From assembly GCA_964521425.1 (NCBI GenBank), contig CAZFRO010000021.1, positions 1-45,607 on the forward strand: DNA of 45,607 nt, given 5' to 3'. Within the stretch, counting starts at the first letter, position 1; every line of letters starts with the position of its first letter. A program made the position numbers and the translations under genes. Source of the DNA: Joyebacterum sp964521425 (GTDB taxonomy: Bacteria; Joyebacterota; Joyebacteria; Joyebacterales; Joyebacteraceae). The notes under the pieces were generated by a model. The model did no database searches. It was given only the letters and a program-made list of their open reading frames with translations, and was not told the DNA's origin. This document shows positions 24,361 to 33,700 of this stretch, one piece after another.

Positions 24361-26004
24361 ATGAAGATCGCGATGGCCCAGCTCAACTCCACCGTCGGAG
24401 ACTTCGACGGAAACCTCTCAAAGATCGACAACGCACTCGCAAGCTCGAGTGCCGCCTCGCCCGATCTCCTGGTTCTTCCAGAGATGTTCCTGACGGGCTA
24501 TCCTCCCCAGGACCTCTTGGAGAGAGGTTGGTTCATCGATGCCGCGGATGCGGCGCTGGAATCGCTGGCACAGCTCTCCACACGCTATCCGCGCACCGGG
24601 ATTCTCACCGGCACCATTCTGAGAACTGGACACATCATCGGAAAGGGACTCGTCAACTCCGCGGTGCTTCTTCTCGACGGACGTACCGTGGCAGTCAGAA
24701 GCAAGTCTCTCCTTCCGACCTACGATGTCTTCGACGAAGCCCGCTACTTCGACATCGCCGAATCCGTCGCGTCTCTCGCGTTCGCGGGCGAGGAACTTGG
24801 CATAACCATATGTGAGGATGCGTGGAACGATCCGTCACTCTGGCGGACGCGCATCTATGGCACGGACCCGGTTGAGGAACTCGCCGGAGCCGGCGCTGGA
24901 ATCCTCATCAATCTCTCCGCCTCCCCGTTCTACGTCGGGAAGGAAGAGACCAGGTACCGCCTGATGTCGGGACACGCCAAGCGTCACGGCATGACCGTCG
25001 TGCTGGTGAACCAGGTTGGAGGAAACGACGAACTCATCTTCGATGGCCACAGCATGTGTGTCGCCCCCGACGGTTCCCTTCTGGAGTATCTGCCCGGATT
25101 CGAGGAGTCCGTGCAGGTGGTGGACACCGAAAGCACGGCCGGGGTGGCGTTCGTTCCCGACTCGCCGGTCGCATCCATCCACTCCGCTCTCATTCTCGGT
25201 CTTCGGGACTACGTGAAGAAGTGCGGTTTCGCCAAGGTCGTGGTGGGTCTCTCCGGCGGCATAGACTCGGCCGTGGTGTGCGCTCTCGCTGCAGAGGCTT
25301 TCGGAGCGGGGAACGTGCTGGGTGTCACGATGCCGTCCCCCTATTCCTCCGATGGCAGCATCACAGACTCCCGCGCGCTCGCGTCGAACCTCGGCATCGA
25401 ATTCGAGATAATCCCTATCGCCGAGATGTACTCATCCTATCTCAACTCACTTGACAGTCACCTGAGCGGAGGCAGCGTCGGGGTCACGGAGGAGAACATA
25501 CAGGCGAGGATTCGCGGGAACATCCTGATGGCACTGAGCAACGAGCATGGCCGATTGCTTCTGTCCACCGGCAACAAGAGCGAGGTTGCTGTCGGCTATT
25601 GCACCCTCTACGGAGACATGAGCGGGGGGCTCTCTGTCATCTCGGACGTCCCGAAGACGATGGTCTACGAGCTGGCAGGCCACATCAACCGAGACCGGGA
25701 AGTGATCCCGCAGTCGACCATATCGAAGCCACCATCGGCCGAGCTCAGACCCGACCAGACAGATCAGGACACCCTCCCCCCCTACGATGTACTGGATTCC
25801 ATTCTCGACCAATACGTGGATCGAGGTCTGTCGCCGAGTGAAATCGCGGACTCGGGACTCAGCGCCGAGACTGTTGACTGGGTTGTAGATGCGGTGAACA
25901 GAAATGAGTACAAACGCCGGCAGGCCGCCCCGGGTCTCAAGGTAACGAGCAAGGCCTTTGGGATGGGCCGGCGGATGCCGATTGCAGCGAAATACAGACC
26001 GTGA
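24361..26004 (+). CDS. nadE: Glutamine-dependent NAD+ synthetase
   Basis: Last step of NAD biosynthesis: amidation of deamido-NAD with ATP, using ammonia from glutamine. The 547 residues hold two domains. The N-terminal nitrilase-type glutaminase has the triad Glu41 (VLPEMFLTGYPPQDLL), Lys115 (VRSKSLLPTYDVFDE) and Cys151 (ITICEDAW). The C-terminal synthetase has the PP-loop SGGIDS (298-303) and the STGNKSEVAVGYCTLYGDMSGG stretch. ATG 24361 has GGAGG five bases upstream. Residues encoded before it (frame open from 24244) do not belong to the family. The first M29 peptidase gene follows after 28 bases. Confidence 0.96.
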   Translation: MKIAMAQLNSTVGDFDGNLSKIDNALASSSAASPDLLVLPEMFLTGYPPQDLLERGWFIDAADAALESLAQLSTRYPRTGILTGTILRTGHIIGKGLVNSAVLLLDGRTVAVRSKSLLPTYDVFDEARYFDIAESVASLAFAGEELGITICEDAWNDPSLWRTRIYGTDPVEELAGAGAGILINLSASPFYVGKEETRYRLMSGHAKRHGMTVVLVNQVGGNDELIFDGHSMCVAPDGSLLEYLPGFEESVQVVDTESTAGVAFVPDSPVASIHSALILGLRDYVKKCGFAKVVVGLSGGIDSAVVCALAAEAFGAGNVLGVTMPSPYSSDGSITDSRALASNLGIEFEIIPIAEMYSSYLNSLDSHLSGGSVGVTEENIQARIRGNILMALSNEHGRLLLSTGNKSEVAVGYCTLYGDMSGGLSVISDVPKTMVYELAGHINRDREVIPQSTISKPPSAELRPDQTDQDTLPPYDVLDSILDQYVDRGLSPSEIADSGLSAETVDWVVDAVNRNEYKRRQAAPGLKVTSKAFGMGRRMPIAAKYRP

Positions 26005-26032
26005 GAAGACGCGAACATGGAGGCCAGACAAC

Positions 26033-27139
26033 GTGAAAGACGCACGCTACGAGAAGTTCGCCAAGGTCCTTGTGCACTACTGCCTCGACATGCAGAAAGG
26101 CGATCTGTTCAGAATCAATACGTCCGCCCTGGCCGAGCCTCTGGTGAAGGAGGTCTACGCCGAGGCTCTCCGGGCGGGGGCGCACCCCTTCACCAGGATG
26201 ACTCTCCCCGGGCTTGACGGCATCTTCTACGAGACTGCGAAGAAGCACCAGCTCTCCTTCGTGAACCCGATCCACAAGTTCGACATGGAGACGATCGACA
26301 AGATGCTGTCCATTCTGGCATCAGCGAACACCAAGTCGTTGAGCAATGTCGATCCGAAGAAGCAGTCGGGGGCGCGCAAGGCTCAGCGCGACATCTTCAG
26401 GACATTCATGGAGCGTTCGAGCGCGAAGGAGCTTACGTGGAGTACGACGCAGTTCCCGTGTCAGGCGTCGGCACAGGATGCGGAGATGTCGCTCGCCGAG
26501 TATGAGGACTTCGTGTTCAACGCCTGCATGCTCCACAGACAAGACCCCGTGGCGGCGTGGAGAGGCGTTCACAGGAAGCAGGCGAAGCTATGTAGATTCC
26601 TGAACGAACGGAAGACGATCCGGATCGTCCGGGAGGGGACGGATCTCTCGATGCGGGTCGCGGGAAGGACGTGGATCAATAGCGACGGCCGAACCAACAT
26701 GCCGTCAGGTGAAATCTTCACAGGCCCGATAGAGGACTCGGTCGAGGGAACGATTTCGTACTCCTTCCCCGCGATATGGGGAGGACACGAAGTCCACGGC
26801 GTGCGACTGACATTCAAGAAGGGCAAGGTCGTGAAGGCGACGGCGGACAAGGGTGAGGCCTTCCTTCTCTCGACGCTCGATACGGATGAGGGATCGCGCT
26901 TCGTTGGCGAGGTTGCCGTGGGAACGAACTACAACATCCAGCGGTTCACGAAGAACATCCTCTTCGACGAGAAGATCGGTGGCACCATGCACATCGCCGT
27001 CGGAGCCTCCTATCCGAAATCCGGAGGCCTCAACAAGTCGTCCGTACACTGGGACATGATCACCGACATGCGCGATGGAGGAAAGATCTACGCCGACGGG
27101 AAGCTCTTCTACAAGGACGGCCAGTTCGTCATCGACTAG
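26033..27139 (+). CDS. M29-family aminopeptidase, copy 1
   Basis: A 368-residue metallo-aminopeptidase of the AmpS/AmpT (thermophilic aminopeptidase) family, removing N-terminal residues from peptides in the cytosol. Metal-ligand candidates are the Glu in GEIFTGPIEDS, the Glu in VGEVAVGTNY, the His in GGTMHIAVG, and His/Asp in SSVHWDMITDM. The start is the GTG at 26033: GGAGG lies 9 bases upstream, and this makes it exactly as long as its neighbour copy. The two copies are similar along their whole length, clearly a tandem duplication. Confidence 0.88.
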   Translation: MKDARYEKFAKVLVHYCLDMQKGDLFRINTSALAEPLVKEVYAEALRAGAHPFTRMTLPGLDGIFYETAKKHQLSFVNPIHKFDMETIDKMLSILASANTKSLSNVDPKKQSGARKAQRDIFRTFMERSSAKELTWSTTQFPCQASAQDAEMSLAEYEDFVFNACMLHRQDPVAAWRGVHRKQAKLCRFLNERKTIRIVREGTDLSMRVAGRTWINSDGRTNMPSGEIFTGPIEDSVEGTISYSFPAIWGGHEVHGVRLTFKKGKVVKATADKGEAFLLSTLDTDEGSRFVGEVAVGTNYNIQRFTKNILFDEKIGGTMHIAVGASYPKSGGLNKSSVHWDMITDMRDGGKIYADGKLFYKDGQFVID

Positions 27140-27157
27140 CAACGCACCGGAGGAACC

Positions 27158-28264
27158 ATGAGAGACGAGAGATACGCAAAGCTCGCCAACGTACTGGTCA
27201 ACTACTCGGTTGGGGTCCAGAAGAACGACCTTGTTGGGATCAACGCTCCACATCTGGCCGAGCCGCTCATAAGGGAGGTCTATAGCGAGGTCCTGAAGGC
27301 AGGGGGCCATCCCTATCTTCGCGTCTCCCTCCCCTCACTCACGGGGATCTACTTCAGAACAGCTAAGCAGCACCAGCTCAAGTATGTGAGTCCGATAACG
27401 GAATTCGCCACTGAGAAGGTCGACAAGGTTATATCCATCTGGGCGGACGAGAACACGAAGGCTCTTACGACGACCGACCCAAAGAAGATGGCAGTGGCCA
27501 GCGGCGCGAATCGCAAGGTCTTCGCGCGCTTCCTCGAGCGGGAGGCGGCCGGCGAACTCAAGTGGGTCGGAACGCAGTTCCCCTGCAATGCATCCGCCCA
27601 GGATGCCGAGATGTCGCTCGAGGAGTACGAGGACTTCGTCCTCAAGGCGTGTATGGTGCATGTCAAGGACCCCGTCGCTGCCTGGAAGCGTGTCCATAAC
27701 AAGCAGGAGAAGGTCTGTAAGGTCTTGAACACAAAGAAGAAGATCCGTGTTGTCGCCAAGGACACCGACCTGACGATGAATGTCGCCGGGCGCAAGTGGA
27801 TAAACTGTGACGGCGGCACAAACATGCCCGATGGCGAGATCTTCACGGGGCCCATAGAGGACTCGGTGGAGGGCAAGATCTCCTTCTCCTTCCCCGCGTG
27901 TTATGCGGGCCGTGAGGTACACGGCGTCACGCTGACGTTCAAGAAGGGCAAGGTCGTCAAGGCGACCGCCGACAAGGGCAGTGACTTCCTGTTGGCGACA
28001 CTCGACACGGACGAGGGGGCAAGACGTGTCGGTGAGTTCGCCATCGGCACGAACTACGCCATTCAGGCGTTCACGAAGAACACGCTTTTCGACGAGAAGA
28101 TCGGCGGGACGATACACATGGCCGTCGGCGCTTCGCTCCCGGAATCCGGCGGAACAAATCAGTCGGGTGTACACTGGGACATGGTGAACGACATGAGAGA
28201 CGGCGGGGTGATCTATGCCGACGGCAAGGTCATCTATCGCGATGGCAAGTTCACGTTCGCGTAG
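27158..28264 (+). CDS. M29-family aminopeptidase, copy 2
   Basis: A 368-residue paralogue of the preceding gene, 18 bases downstream, with GGAGG before its ATG. Ligand candidates are Glu227, Glu293, His320, His339 and Asp341, all at the same positions as in copy 1. The sequences differ mostly at surface positions and in residues 45-110, so the two may differ in substrate preference. It is probably translated from the same message as nadE and copy 1. Confidence 0.88.
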   Translation: MRDERYAKLANVLVNYSVGVQKNDLVGINAPHLAEPLIREVYSEVLKAGGHPYLRVSLPSLTGIYFRTAKQHQLKYVSPITEFATEKVDKVISIWADENTKALTTTDPKKMAVASGANRKVFARFLEREAAGELKWVGTQFPCNASAQDAEMSLEEYEDFVLKACMVHVKDPVAAWKRVHNKQEKVCKVLNTKKKIRVVAKDTDLTMNVAGRKWINCDGGTNMPDGEIFTGPIEDSVEGKISFSFPACYAGREVHGVTLTFKKGKVVKATADKGSDFLLATLDTDEGARRVGEFAIGTNYAIQAFTKNTLFDEKIGGTIHMAVGASLPESGGTNQSGVHWDMVNDMRDGGVIYADGKVIYRDGKFTFA

Positions 28265-28337
28265 CTGTACGCCGCCTATCGCGCGCTCGTAGCAGCCCAC
28301 CGAGAGTTGCACAGGAAGCCCTTGGAAGGAGAAATCT

Positions 28338-29339
28338 GTGGATTGGTCCCAACTACTTGACATGGAGAGCGTAGTTACGTGGGCAACAACGGCGGGGCTC
28401 CGCATACTCGGCATTGTGGTTGGCGCCTATGTCGCTGCCCGGCTCACGGTGATTGTGACTCGCAGAGTAGAGCGCGCCTTCGATGACGACGACCCATCGA
28501 CGATGAACGAGCGAGAGAAACGCGCCGCGACCTTGGGGAAGGTCCTCAGAAACATTCTCAGAATAGTCATATGGTCTGTGGCGCTTCTGATGGTCTTGAA
28601 GGAACTCAAAATCGACATCGGACCCCTTCTCGCCGGCGTTGGAATAATCGGGCTCGCCGTCGGATTCGGCGCGCAGTCGCTCGTCAAAGACATAGTCGCA
28701 GGGATGTTCATTCTGGTAGAGAATCAGTACGACGTTGGAGACGTCATCAAGGTGGCCGGGGCCTCGGGCAAGGTCGAGAAGGTGACGCTGAGATCGACAA
28801 GGCTCCGCGATGCGGAGGGCAAAGTCCACATAATCCCAAACGGCAGCATGGATGTCGTTACGAACATGACGAAGAGGTACTCCCGGTTTGTGCTCGATAT
28901 CGGTGTCGCGTACAAGGAAGATGTGGACGAGGTCATGGCGCTTCTCACGGAGATCGGCGCCGAACTCCAGGCGGACCCCGAGTACGGCGGGAAGATTCTG
29001 GAGCCTCTTCAGGTTCTCGGCGTGCAGGACTTCGCCGATTCCGCAGTTGTCATACGATCACTCTTCACGACGAAGCCAATGGAGCAATGGGGAATCGGAC
29101 GCGAGTTTCGCCGCAGGATCAAGAACACGTTTGATGCCAGGGGCATCGAGATCCCGTTCCCCCACCAGACCATCTATCTTGGCGAAGCTGAGCCCGCGGG
29201 CGGGCGGTTGAAGGTTGAGCTGGTTCCTGATGGGGCGATCGCAAAGAGGCCGGCCTTGAGCTCGGCGTCACATCGTGCACCTGACACACGCTCTCACCAA
29301 CCGGACCCATCCGGTGGATTGATCGACTCGGAAGACTGA
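28338..29339 (+). CDS. MscS-family small mechanosensitive channel
   Basis: A 333-residue inner-membrane channel that opens under membrane tension to release solutes on osmotic downshift. After a short N-terminus come three helices. The pore helix is glycine/alanine-rich (GIIGLAVGFGAQSLVKDIVAG), followed by the beta domain (YDVGDVIKV, STRLRDAEGKVHIIPNGSM) and the C-terminal alpha/beta domain. The final 50 residues are unstructured. GTG 28338 has GGAAGGAG upstream. The universal stress protein gene follows after 20 bases, a reasonable stress-related pairing. Confidence 0.92.
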   Translation: MDWSQLLDMESVVTWATTAGLRILGIVVGAYVAARLTVIVTRRVERAFDDDDPSTMNEREKRAATLGKVLRNILRIVIWSVALLMVLKELKIDIGPLLAGVGIIGLAVGFGAQSLVKDIVAGMFILVENQYDVGDVIKVAGASGKVEKVTLRSTRLRDAEGKVHIIPNGSMDVVTNMTKRYSRFVLDIGVAYKEDVDEVMALLTEIGAELQADPEYGGKILEPLQVLGVQDFADSAVVIRSLFTTKPMEQWGIGREFRRRIKNTFDARGIEIPFPHQTIYLGEAEPAGGRLKVELVPDGAIAKRPALSSASHRAPDTRSHQPDPSGGLIDSED

Positions 29340-29359
29340 TACATCATCAGGAGGAACTG

Positions 29360-29797
29360 ATGTTCAGAAGCATTCTGGTGGCGATAGATGGTTCGACCAA
29401 CGCGGATCGCGCTGTCTCTGCAGCGGCGGAGATAGCTCGTGTCCATGGATCAAAGATGACGATCTGCCATGCCTTCTACATCCCGGAACACTACCGCTCG
29501 GATATGAGCGGACCACTGCGCGAGTCCGTTCGCCATGACGGCGAGGAGATTCTCGCTCATGCAGCAAGGGTTGCGGCGAAGGAAGGTGTGGAAGCGGATA
29601 CGAAGCTCATAAGCGAAGGGCACCCCGCTGAGGCCATCATCCGGCTCGCCGAGGAGTTGGGGGTCGGGTTGGTCGTGGCGGGCGCCCGTGGACGCGCGCA
29701 AGACGATACGCGGCCGATGGGCTCGATCGCCACCGCGATTCTCCTTGGCGCCCCGTGTTCGGTTCTTCTTGTGAAGAAGGACAAAGCGACTGACTAG
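29360..29797 (+). CDS. Universal stress protein, UspA family
   Basis: A 145-residue single-domain cytosolic protein. It opens with the usual FRSILVAIDGSTNADRA strand-loop. It ends with GARGRAQDDTRPMGSIATAIL and APCSVLLVKK, which contain the G-x2-G-x9-G-S/T ATP-binding pattern. It is thus of the nucleotide-binding type. GGAGGA precedes the ATG. Its last four bases overlap the end of the converging trehalose-phosphatase gene. Confidence 0.93.
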   Translation: MFRSILVAIDGSTNADRAVSAAAEIARVHGSKMTICHAFYIPEHYRSDMSGPLRESVRHDGEEILAHAARVAAKEGVEADTKLISEGHPAEAIIRLAEELGVGLVVAGARGRAQDDTRPMGSIATAILLGAPCSVLLVKKDKATD

Positions 29798-30684
29798 CGG
29801 CGGGCGTCAGCAGCCTGGGAGAGTGCCGACAGGAACTCGAATACCTCGTGGGTGTCTCGTAAGAAGAGCGACGCGACTGACGGCCGGGGTTTGTCTGCCA
29901 CGAGGATGGTGATCGCGCCCGGGGCCCACTCGTCATCATCACCGCTAACCATGAACCAGGGCTCCATGCCGGCGTCCTCATCCGACCACAGCTTGACCGC
30001 AGCGAACGCATCTTCGTCCGTCACATCGTCCCCCACGTAGATGGTCAGCTCCATATCCGGATCCGCATCCGTCAACATGAGAGAGAGAGCATCCCCCTTA
30101 CTCCAACCCGCGATCCGTGCCTCTACGATGCCGTCTCCATAGAGCGTCTCAAGAATGCGCAGCGTATCGAGCCGCTTGACAAGCTCGGCGAACTGCCGCA
30201 CCGCTTGGCTCCCGGCCTCCCTGCCCAGGCCGCGAGTGTGGAGCACGAGGCCGTAGCCACGGTTCTCCAGACATACGTCGGAGGCAGAATCGAGCCATCC
30301 CGACATCTCCAGCTCTATGCGGTGGATGAGCTCTGAGGCGCCGCCCATCTCAATGGGGTGGTATACAGGGAGTCCCGGCATCGCTATCTCAAACCCTCGC
30401 TGTCCTATCAACCCCAAGCCGGGAACATCAACGAGTGTCTTGAGCTCTGCGACGGACCGACTGCTCATGATGAACACAGAGAACCCCTCTGCGTCGCAGA
30501 GTTCCCTGAGTTTCTCGATGACATCATCTGATGGCCAGACGGGTGCGTCTCTTGTTCCCGAGACGAGTGTGCCGTCATAGTCAAGAAAGAGCCTGATGCG
30601 AACGGCTCCACCCAGTGCGAGGGATAAGAGGTCGGTCTCTTCGGAGAGATGTCTCGGGTATTCCAGCTCCACAGTCTTCAGCAC
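29794..30684 (-). CDS. otsB: Trehalose-6-phosphate phosphatase (HAD family)
   Basis: A 296-residue phosphatase that converts trehalose 6-phosphate to trehalose, a compatible solute. HAD motifs: Asp35/Asp37 in FLDYDGTL, SSR in FIMSSRS, Lys196 in GWSKGDAL, and GDDVTDEDAF from 218, the hallmark of OtsB. No trehalose-phosphate synthase (otsA) is present in the window. It is oriented against uspA, with a 4-base overlap of the 3' ends. GTG at 30684 has only a weak ribosome site (GGAG, 12 bases upstream). Confidence 0.88.
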   Translation of the reverse strand: MLKTVELEYPRHLSEETDLLSLALGGAVRIRLFLDYDGTLVSGTRDAPVWPSDDVIEKLRELCDAEGFSVFIMSSRSVAELKTLVDVPGLGLIGQRGFEIAMPGLPVYHPIEMGGASELIHRIELEMSGWLDSASDVCLENRGYGLVLHTRGLGREAGSQAVRQFAELVKRLDTLRILETLYGDGIVEARIAGWSKGDALSLMLTDADPDMELTIYVGDDVTDEDAFAAVKLWSDEDAGMEPWFMVSGDDDEWAPGAITILVADKPRPSVASLFLRDTHEVFEFLSALSQAADARR

Positions 30685-30710
30685 AGCTCTACTGCTCCGT
30701 TGGTGGGCAA

Positions 30711-30766
30711 AGAAAAACCGGGGCGGCTTGGTTGCCGAATGCTAGCACATGACTAGCCGCCCCGGT
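30711..30766 (-). terminator. Strong intrinsic terminator after the C25 peptidase gene
   Basis: A perfect 12-bp stem (30717-30728 with 30755-30766) and a 26-nt loop, followed on the minus strand by TTTTTCTTT. It starts 11 bases after the stop codon at 30778 and isolates otsB from the upstream gene. Confidence 0.9.
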
Positions 30767-30777
30767 ATGTTCAACAT

Positions 30778-33700
30778 CTACTTGAGAAGAACCATCCTCT
30801 TCTCGACCACTCTGTTACCGGCGTTCACCCTGTAGAGGTAGACGCCACTCGCGACCTTCTGGCCTCTGTCGTTGGTGCCATCCCAGATGATCGACTTGTA
30901 GCCAGGCTCCTGATGCTCATCAACAAGCACGCTGACACGCTTGCCGGCGACATTGTAGACCTCAACGGTCACACGCGCCGACTCCGGCAGCTGGTAGCTG
31001 ATGGAGGTCATCGGATTGAACGGGTTCGGGACGTTCTGCAACACAGCGAACGTGTGAGGAATGACAGGATCCTCAATGCCCGTACCACTGCCCGAACTCG
31101 TTATGTTGACGTCATCGACGTACCAACCCTCTTCCGTGACATATCCGTCCGATGCGAACCGGAACCGGATCTGAACGGTCTCGCCCTCGTAGGCCGAGAG
31201 GTCGAACGTCTCCTGCTGCCAGCTGATGTTTCCTGACCAGCACGGAGTACCCGTCGGGAGTGGATTGGCGTCATTGTTGTTCGCAGCGTGCGAGTACCCG
31301 CCAGCTGGGGTGAGCACATCCCATACAGCGCCACCGTCATCGGTGATCTGAACGAGAGCACCGTCCCACGCTGAGGATGAACTCTCCTCCTCAGCGTCCA
31401 GCCAGTGCCACATGGTCATCTCTCCGCTGGCGCCAACGCAGAGCTCCTGCGTGTACAGGGCGCCGTCGGCCGAGTCCGCGTAGTTGCTGGAGCCGGTTCC
31501 GCCGAACTTCCAACTGTGGCTCGTCGTGTGGCTCCGGTATGTATCGATGTGCCACTGATCCACGAATCCGCCGGTCACAACTCCGTGCGTCCACTCACCC
31601 TGGCCGGACTCAATGTCATCCACGAACTCACTGCCGGCCGTGGAGATGCTGAAGGATGTACTGCTCGCGTAGCCCCAGTCACCCACGATATCCACATCGA
31701 AATCGATCGTGTGATAGTCGGGCGTGCTCGGCAGAAGCGTGATTGAGAAGTCAGTGAATTCTCCCACCTCTCCTGCGTTGATGAACGGAAGACCCTCCGT
31801 CCCATCGTTCATCTGGATGTACGGGTCAGTCGTCGAGATGGTGACCGTCAGACCGGTTGCCCGAGCGCTTCCGTCGTTCAGAAGCGACACTGAGATATCA
31901 ACGGTCTCACCCGCCTCAAGACACCCATTGCCGTTGCTCGGAGCATCGCTCGCCTCGTGGGCAGCGTAGACCAACTCCGGAGCTGAGACCTGGACGCTCA
32001 GACCAGACAGCCAGCTCATCCGTGCATCGTCGGACTCAATGGCGAGGTCGAACGTGATGATCTCGCCGTCCGGAGCGTCGGACGCGATCACGACACAGTA
32101 GTCGTCGTACGACAGCGCCGTGGCCGCAGCCGCGATGTCGCCATACTCCTCGTAGTCGTCCGTGATCGTCGCGTAGCTGTTTGCTGTGCTGAGAGTCGCG
32201 CGTACGTTCGTGGCGGGGTCACTGCCGACATTCTCGAGCGTGGTTGGCAGCTCGACCGTCTCTCCAGCGTTCGCGATCGCGTTGTCGTTACCGTTACTCT
32301 CGCCGGTCGTGTCGTCGTCCACCGTGTTGTCGTTGTAGACAACGTACGGACCCGATGCCGGGGCAACCTCAAGATCGCCCGTCCAGACGAGCCGGTCGTG
32401 CGAGTTCACCTTGATGTAGAGCGTTCCCGGAACCTGTGGATCAGGACTCAGTGTTACCTGTCCGGCCGCATTGGTGACACCGGTGGCATAGACGGAGTAG
32501 TCGTCATAGTAGGCCGTGACGACAGCGCCCTCGACGGCTGCTCTGCTCCCGTCGGAGACAGTGACCGAAATATCCGGCTGACCGACGACCATGCCGCTCG
32601 GGTGCGAGACACTCATGGCTATCGGTGACGCGGTCCAGAGATCCATTGCCGGGTCACCAAAGAGGTTCAGCTCGTAGTAGCACCACCTGTTGGCGCCGTA
32701 GTTGATGTTCCAGATGACGTCTACCTTCGAATCGCTGTTGACGAAACCGAGTGGGTAGATGTTCTCGGCGAACATCGCATCGTAGAACTCACGGTCGAAG
32801 AACTGCGATGAACCGTTCGTTCCGCCCGGGTCTCCCCAGCCGTACCGCGAGTTCGTGACGCAGGCGACCGCCCCGTCGTCGTCACAGTTGAACGCCTCGC
32901 TGAAACAGTCACCCGTGTAGCCGCCAACGCTAGTAGTCCGGTTATCGAACGAACCGTTGTAGCAGCCCTGTGAGTAGAAGAAATTGTACGTGTGGACTGT
33001 TCCATCGTTGTCGAAGGATGGAATGTCGGAGTTCGTCATCTTCGCCGAGTACTGAACATCGCAGTGCCCGAGGTGATTGACGATGTTCATGCCGTTCTCC
33101 ATCAAGCTGATGAGTGTGCTCTTGCTCCACGTGCCGTTCATGTCGTAGAGCGTGCCCACAGTCATCGTTCCCGGGAAACCGACGGTTGTGTAGCCGTTGG
33201 CACTCGAGCCGTTCTTGACCTCGTTCTTGTACGTTCCGCCGTAGGTGAGCGGACTCGACCAGAGAAGCTCGCCGACCATCAGCGCCTCGTCGCTCTCGGA
33301 TACGATCGGCGAGTTGACGTAGCGCATCACCTTGGTGACGAAGTTCTGAACGTGGGTGGAGGTGCTGGCGCAGGCACGACCGACGCCGATCTCAGGATAG
33401 AGATCGTCCTCGCCGGGCTCGCCCCAGTACGCATCACCGTCGGTGTTCCAGTTCCCGTCCAGGCAGCTGTAGTAGAGATCAGCGGGAATGTCCGCATCGC
33501 TCTCGCCGTAGGCGGTATTGGAGTAGAGACCCCTGTGTGGGATGCCGTTCGCGTCCCTGGCATCACCAACCAGAAGCACGTACTCAACGTCCCACGTGGC
33601 GTACGCATCGATGATGAAGTTGCGGATCTGGTCCTGCTCATCGACGCCCGTGTAGTTGCTCTGAATCCACGAACTCAGGAACACGTTGGCCTTGCGTCCC

